Positions 59,301 to 64,000 of a stretch of DNA of 64,000 nucleotides are shown here, piece by piece. Origin of the DNA: Fallopia convolvulus (lineage: Eukaryota > Streptophyta > Magnoliopsida > Caryophyllales > Polygonaceae); NCBI GenBank assembly GCA_964016875.1, contig OZ024724.1, positions 34,433,786-34,497,785 of the forward strand, given 5' to 3'. The notes under the pieces are model-generated. The model was given only the letters and a program-made list of their open reading frames with translations, did not search any database and had not been told where the DNA came from. Numbering within the stretch: the stretch's first letter is position 1; each line of letters begins with the position of its first letter. Made by a program: the position numbers and the translations under genes.

Positions 59301-62300
59301 TGAGGATACCATCAAGCCAATAAGCACATTCTGCACCACAAAATCAAGTCCGGTCGAATAAATGCATTAATTCGAAACCTAGAAACCGAATGCCACAATT
59401 AGTAATGACATTTACATCGATATTTCATCGAACACTTGGCGTGCAGTGTTAGATCACATGTCGTTTTAAATGCAAAATGAGAAAAAACAAGTGAACTTTA
59501 AAGATATCTAGGCATAAGCATAAAGAATGAGGAAAGTATCAAACGAATAGGCACATTCTAAACTATAAAATCAAGACAGATTGAATAAAAACATTAATAC
59601 GAACATAGAAACCGAATGCCACATTAAGGAGTGACATTTACTTGGACGTTTCATCAAAATTTTGGCGTGCAATGTTAGATCACAAGTCATTTTAAAGCCA
59701 AAAGTAGAAAAAAAAGTGAACGTTAAAGACATCTAGGCATAAGTATAAAGAATGAGGATACTATCTAGCCAATAATCACATTCTGCAGTACAAAATCAAG
59801 ACCGATCGAATAAAAGCATTAATTCGAACCTAGAAACCGAATGCCACATTTAGGAGTGACATTTACATGAACATTTCATCGAACACTTGGTGTGCAATGT
59901 TAGATCTTAAGTCATTTTAAACGGAAAAAGATACAAAACAAGTGAACTTTAAAGACATCTAGGCATAAGCATAAAGAATCAGGATAGTATCAATTAACAA
60001 AGCACAATCTGCACTATAAAATCAAGACCGGTCGAATAAAAGCGTAAATTTGAACCAAGAAACCGAATGCCATATTTAGGACTGACATTTACATCGACAT
60101 ATCATCGAACACTTGGCGTGCAATGTTAGATCACAAGTCATTTTTAGGGCAAAAGGAGAACAAACAAGTGATCTTTAAAGACAGCTAGGCATTAGCATAA
60201 AGAAGGAGGATAGTATCAAGCCACAAAGCACATTCTGCACTACAAAATCAAAACCGATCGAATAAAAGCATAAATTCGAACCTAGAAACCGAATACCACA
60301 TTTAGGACTGACATTTACATCGACATATCATCGAACACTTGGCGTGCAATGTTAGATCACAAATTATTTTAAAAGCAAAAGGAGAAAAAACAAGTGAACT
60401 TTAAAGACAGCTAGGTATAAGCACAAAGAAGGAGGGTAGTATCAAACCACAAAGCACATTCTACACTAGAAAATCAAGACCGGTCGAATAAAAGCATAAA
60501 TTCGAACCTAGAAACCGAATGCCACGTTTAGGAGTGTCATTTACATCGATATTTCATTGAACACTTGGCGTGCAATGTTTGATCACAAGTCATTTTAAAG
60601 GCAAAAGGAGAAAAAACAAGTCAACTTTAAAGATATCTAGGGATAAGCATAAAGAATGAGGATAGTATCAAGCCAATAAGCAAATTCTTCACTACAAAAT
60701 CAAGACCGATCGAATAAAAGCTTAAATTCGAACCCAGAAACCGAATGCCACATTTAGGAGTGACGTTTACATGGACATTTCATCGAACACTTGGCGTGCA
60801 ATGTTAGATCACAAGTCATTTAAAGGCAAAAGTAGAAAAAACAAGTGAACTTTAAAGACATCAAGACATAAGCATAAAGAATGAGGATAGTATCAAGCCA
60901 ATAAGAATAGTCTAGATTACAAACTTAAGACCGATCCAATAAAAGCATAAATTCGAACCTAGAACCCGAATGCCACATTTAGGAGTGACGTTTACATGGA
61001 CGTATCATCGAACACTTGGCGTGCAATGTTAGATCACAAATTATTTTAGAAGCAAAAGGAGAAAAAACAAGTGAACTTTAAAGACAGCTAGGTATAAGCA
61101 CAAAGAAGGAGGGTAGTATCAAACCACAAAGCACATTCTACACTAGAAAATCAAGACCGGTCGAATAAAAGCATAAATTCGAACCTAGAAACCGAATGCC
61201 ACGTTTAGGAGTGTCATTTACATCGATATTTCATTGAACACTTGGCGTGCAATGTTAGATCACAAGTCATTTTAAAGGCAAAAGGAGAAATAACAAGTCA
61301 ACTTTAAAGATATCTAGGGATAAGCATAAAGAATGAGGATAGTATCAAGCCAATAAGCAAATTCTTCACTACAAAATCAAGACCGATCGAATAAAAGCTT
61401 AAATTCGAACCTAGAAACCGAATGCCACATTTAGGAGTGACGTTTACATGGACATTTCATCGAACACTTGGCGTGCAATGTTAGATCACAAGTCATTTTA
61501 AAGGCAAAAGGAGAAAAACCAATTGAACTTTAAAGACAGCTAGGCATTAGCATAAAGAAGGAGGATAGTATCAAGCCACAAAGAACATTCTGCACTACAA
61601 AATCAAGACCGATCGAATAAAAGCATAAATTCTAACCTAGAAACCGAATGCCACATTTAGGACTGACATTTACATCGACATATCATCGAACAATTGGCGT
61701 GCAATGTTAGATCATAAATCATTTTAAAGGCAAAAGGAGAAAAAACAAGTGAACTTTAACGTTATCGAGTCTTAAGCATAAAGAATGTGGATAGTTTCAA
61801 GCCAATAAGCAAATTCTTCACTACAAAATCAAGACCGATCGAATAAAAGCGTAAATTCGAACCTAGAAACCGAATGCCATATTTCGGAGTGACGTTTACA
61901 TAGACATTTCATCGAACACTTGGCGTGCAATGTTAGATCACAAGTCATTTTAAAGGCAAAAGGAGAAAAAACAATTGAACTTTAAAGACAGCTAGGCATT
62001 AGCATAAAGAAGAAGGATAGTATCAAGACAAAAAGCACATTTTGCACTACAAAATCAAGAACGATCGAATAAAAGCATAAATTCGAACCTGGAAACCGAA
62101 TGCCACATTTAGGACTGACATTTACATCGACATATCATCAAACACTTGGCGTGCAATGTTAGATCACAAATCATTTTAAAAGCAAAAGGAGAAAAAACAA
62201 GTGAACTTTAACGATATCGAGTCATAAGCATAAAGAATGTGGATAGTATCAAGCCAATAAGCAAATTCTTCACTACAAAATCAAGAGCGATCGAATAAAA

Positions 62301-64000
62301 GCGTAAATTCGAACCTAGAAACCGAAGGCCACATTTAGGAGTGACGTTTACATGGACATTTCATCGAACACTTGGCGTGCAATGTTAGATCACAAGTCAT
62401 TTTAAAGGCAAAATGAGAAAAACCAATTGAACTTTAAAGACAGCTAGGTATAAGCATAAAGAAGGAGGATAGTACCAAGCCACAAAGCACATTCTACACT
62501 ACAAAATCAAGACCGATCGAATAAAAGCATAAATTCGAACCTAGAAACCGAATGCCACATTTAGGAGTGTCATTTACATCGATTTTTTATTGAACACTTG
62601 GCGTGCAATGTTAGATCACAAGTCATTTTAAAGGCAAAAGGAGAAAAAACAAGTGAGCTTTAAAGATATCTAGGGATAAGCATAAAGAATGAGGATAGTA
62701 TCAAGCCAATAAGCAAATTCTTCACTACAAAATCAAGACCGATCGAATAAAAGCGTAAATTCGAACCTAGAAACCAAATGCCACATTTAGGAGTGACGTT
62801 TACATGGACATTTCATCGAACACTTGGCGTGCAATGTTAGATCACAAGTCATTTTAAAGGCAAAAGGAGAAAAACCAATTGTTCTTTAAAGACAGCTAGG
62901 TATAAGTATAAAGAAGGAGGATAGTATCAAGCCATAAAGCACATTCTGCACTAGAAAATAAAGACCGGTCGAATAAAAGCATAAATTCGAACCTAGAAAC
63001 CGAATTCCACATTTAATAGTGACATTTACATCGATATTTCATTGAACACTTGGCGTGCAATGTTAGATCACAAGTCATTTTAAAGGCAAAAGGAGAAAAA
63101 ACAAGTGAACTTTAAAGATATCTAGGGATAAGCATAAAGAATTAGTATCAAGCCACAAAGCACAATCTACACTATAAAATCAAGACCGATCGAATAAAAG
63201 CATAAATTCGAAACTAGAACCTGAATGCCGCATTTAGGACTGACATTTACATCGACATATCATCAAACACTTGGCGTGCAATGTTAGATTCCAAATCATT
63301 TTAAAGGCGAAAGGAGAAAAAACAAGTGAACTTTAACGATATCGAGTCATAAACATAAAGAATGTGTATAGTATCAAGCAAATAAGCAAATTCTTAACTA
63401 CAAAATCAAAATTGATCGAATAAAAGCGTAAATTCGAACCTAAAAACCGAATGCCACATTTAGGAGTGACGTTTACATAGACATTTCATCGAACACTTGG
63501 CGTGCAATGTTAGATCACAAGTCATTTTAAAGGCAAAAGGAGAAAAACCAATTGATCTTTAAGGACAACTAGGTATAAGCATAAAGATGGAGGATAGTAT
63601 CAAGCCACAAAGCACATTCTACACTAGAAAATCAAGACCACTCGAATAAAAGCATAAATTCTTTCTTAGAAACCGAATGCCACATTTAGTAGTGACATTT
63701 ACATCGATATTTCATTGAACACTTGGCGTGCAATGTTAGATCACAAGTCATTTTAAAGGAAAAAGGAGAAAAAACAAGTGAACTTTAAAGATATCTAGGG
63801 ATAAGCATAAAGAATGAAGATAGTATCAATCCAATAGGCACATCTACACTACAGAATCAAGACCGATCGAATAAAAGTATTAATTCGAACCTAGAAACCG
63901 AATGCCACATTTAGGAGTGACATTTACATGAACATTTCATCGAACACTTGGTGTGCAATGTTAGATCACAAGTCATTTTAAACGGAAAAAGATACAAAAC
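56373..64000 (+). repeat. 226-bp satellite array, block E (forward)
   Basis: About 34 monomers up to the window end, the most uniform block; exact 226-bp spacing is seen at 61021, 61247 and 61473. Variants such as cgacatatcatcgaacac and gtgacgtttacatgg are typical here. A 677-bp trimer repeat is visible (60361 and 61038). Confidence 0.95.
60361..61950 (+). repeat. Trimer higher-order repeat of the satellite (677 bp)
   Basis: aaattattttaaaagcaaaa at 60361 returns with one change at 61038. The following gcacaaagaaggagggtagt and ggagtgtcatttacatcg variants repeat in order, showing that three-monomer units were amplified. Confidence 0.8.

Noticed and set aside
60900..61250. Possible CENP-B box or pol III A/B boxes in the satellite monomer
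   Set aside because: The reverse strand has ggttcgaat, like part of a B box, but lacks its ending and a convincing A box; no CENP-B box match was found in the monomer.

Overview
The window is nuclear DNA of a flowering plant. The evidence is Athila-type and Tat-type Ty3/gypsy elements with plant tRNA primer-binding sites, a SIRE-like Ty1/copia element, plant-specific transposon domains and a long tandem satellite. The species cannot be told from the sequence. No ordinary host gene, rRNA, tRNA or CRISPR array was seen; nearly every base is satellite or LTR retroelement.

Layout. 1-841 is a broken Tat-type RT/RNase H fragment (minus strand). 842-6688, 16610-23878, 34619-47148, 47234-51262 and 56373-64000 are one satellite family with a 226-bp monomer. 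Most of it lies in one orientation, with inverted blocks at 842-943, 23207-23878, 34619-36948 and 46714-47148, and with local dimer and trimer higher-order repeats. 6689-16609 is an Athila-like element on the minus strand with two ~1.5 kb LTRs, gag, a protease remnant and an env-like remnant, but no RT or integrase. 23879-34618 is a second Athila-like element on the plus strand with gag and protease, no RT/integrase, and a 5' LTR cut to its last 64 bp. A young Ty1/copia element (27896-33308, perfect 5-bp target duplication, LTRs differing at 8 of 1057 sites) sits six bases inside its 3' LTR. 51263-56372 is a composite: an Athila-type LTR end, the 3' part of a Tat-type element with a spliced antisense gene, a full LTR, a primer-binding site and a second copy of the LTR end.

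How the parts relate. All four larger elements lack reverse transcriptase and integrase in what is present here, so any movement would depend on partners elsewhere. The two Athila-like elements pass from the protease region to the same post-pol module. The copia element has an almost complete 958-codon ORF joining Gag to a proline-rich, acidic, basic and plant-transposon-like C-terminal part instead of pol.

The most unusual signal is that each element is studded, in LTRs and internal DNA, with its own short motif: TCGTTAACGA in the first Athila-like element, CCGCG(C/T)(C/T)CGCGG-like in the second, GGGAAC/GTTCCC in the copia element and ACCTCG/CGAGGT in the Tat composite. Two are palindromic or have a palindromic core, and the copia motif often forms inverted pairs. 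This resembles a self-recognition code such as that known for VANC proteins and VANDAL transposons, but here it would be in LTR elements. Other notable points are a tandem array of small RNA hairpins with compensatory changes and a duplicated satellite segment carrying a scar of an LTR end.
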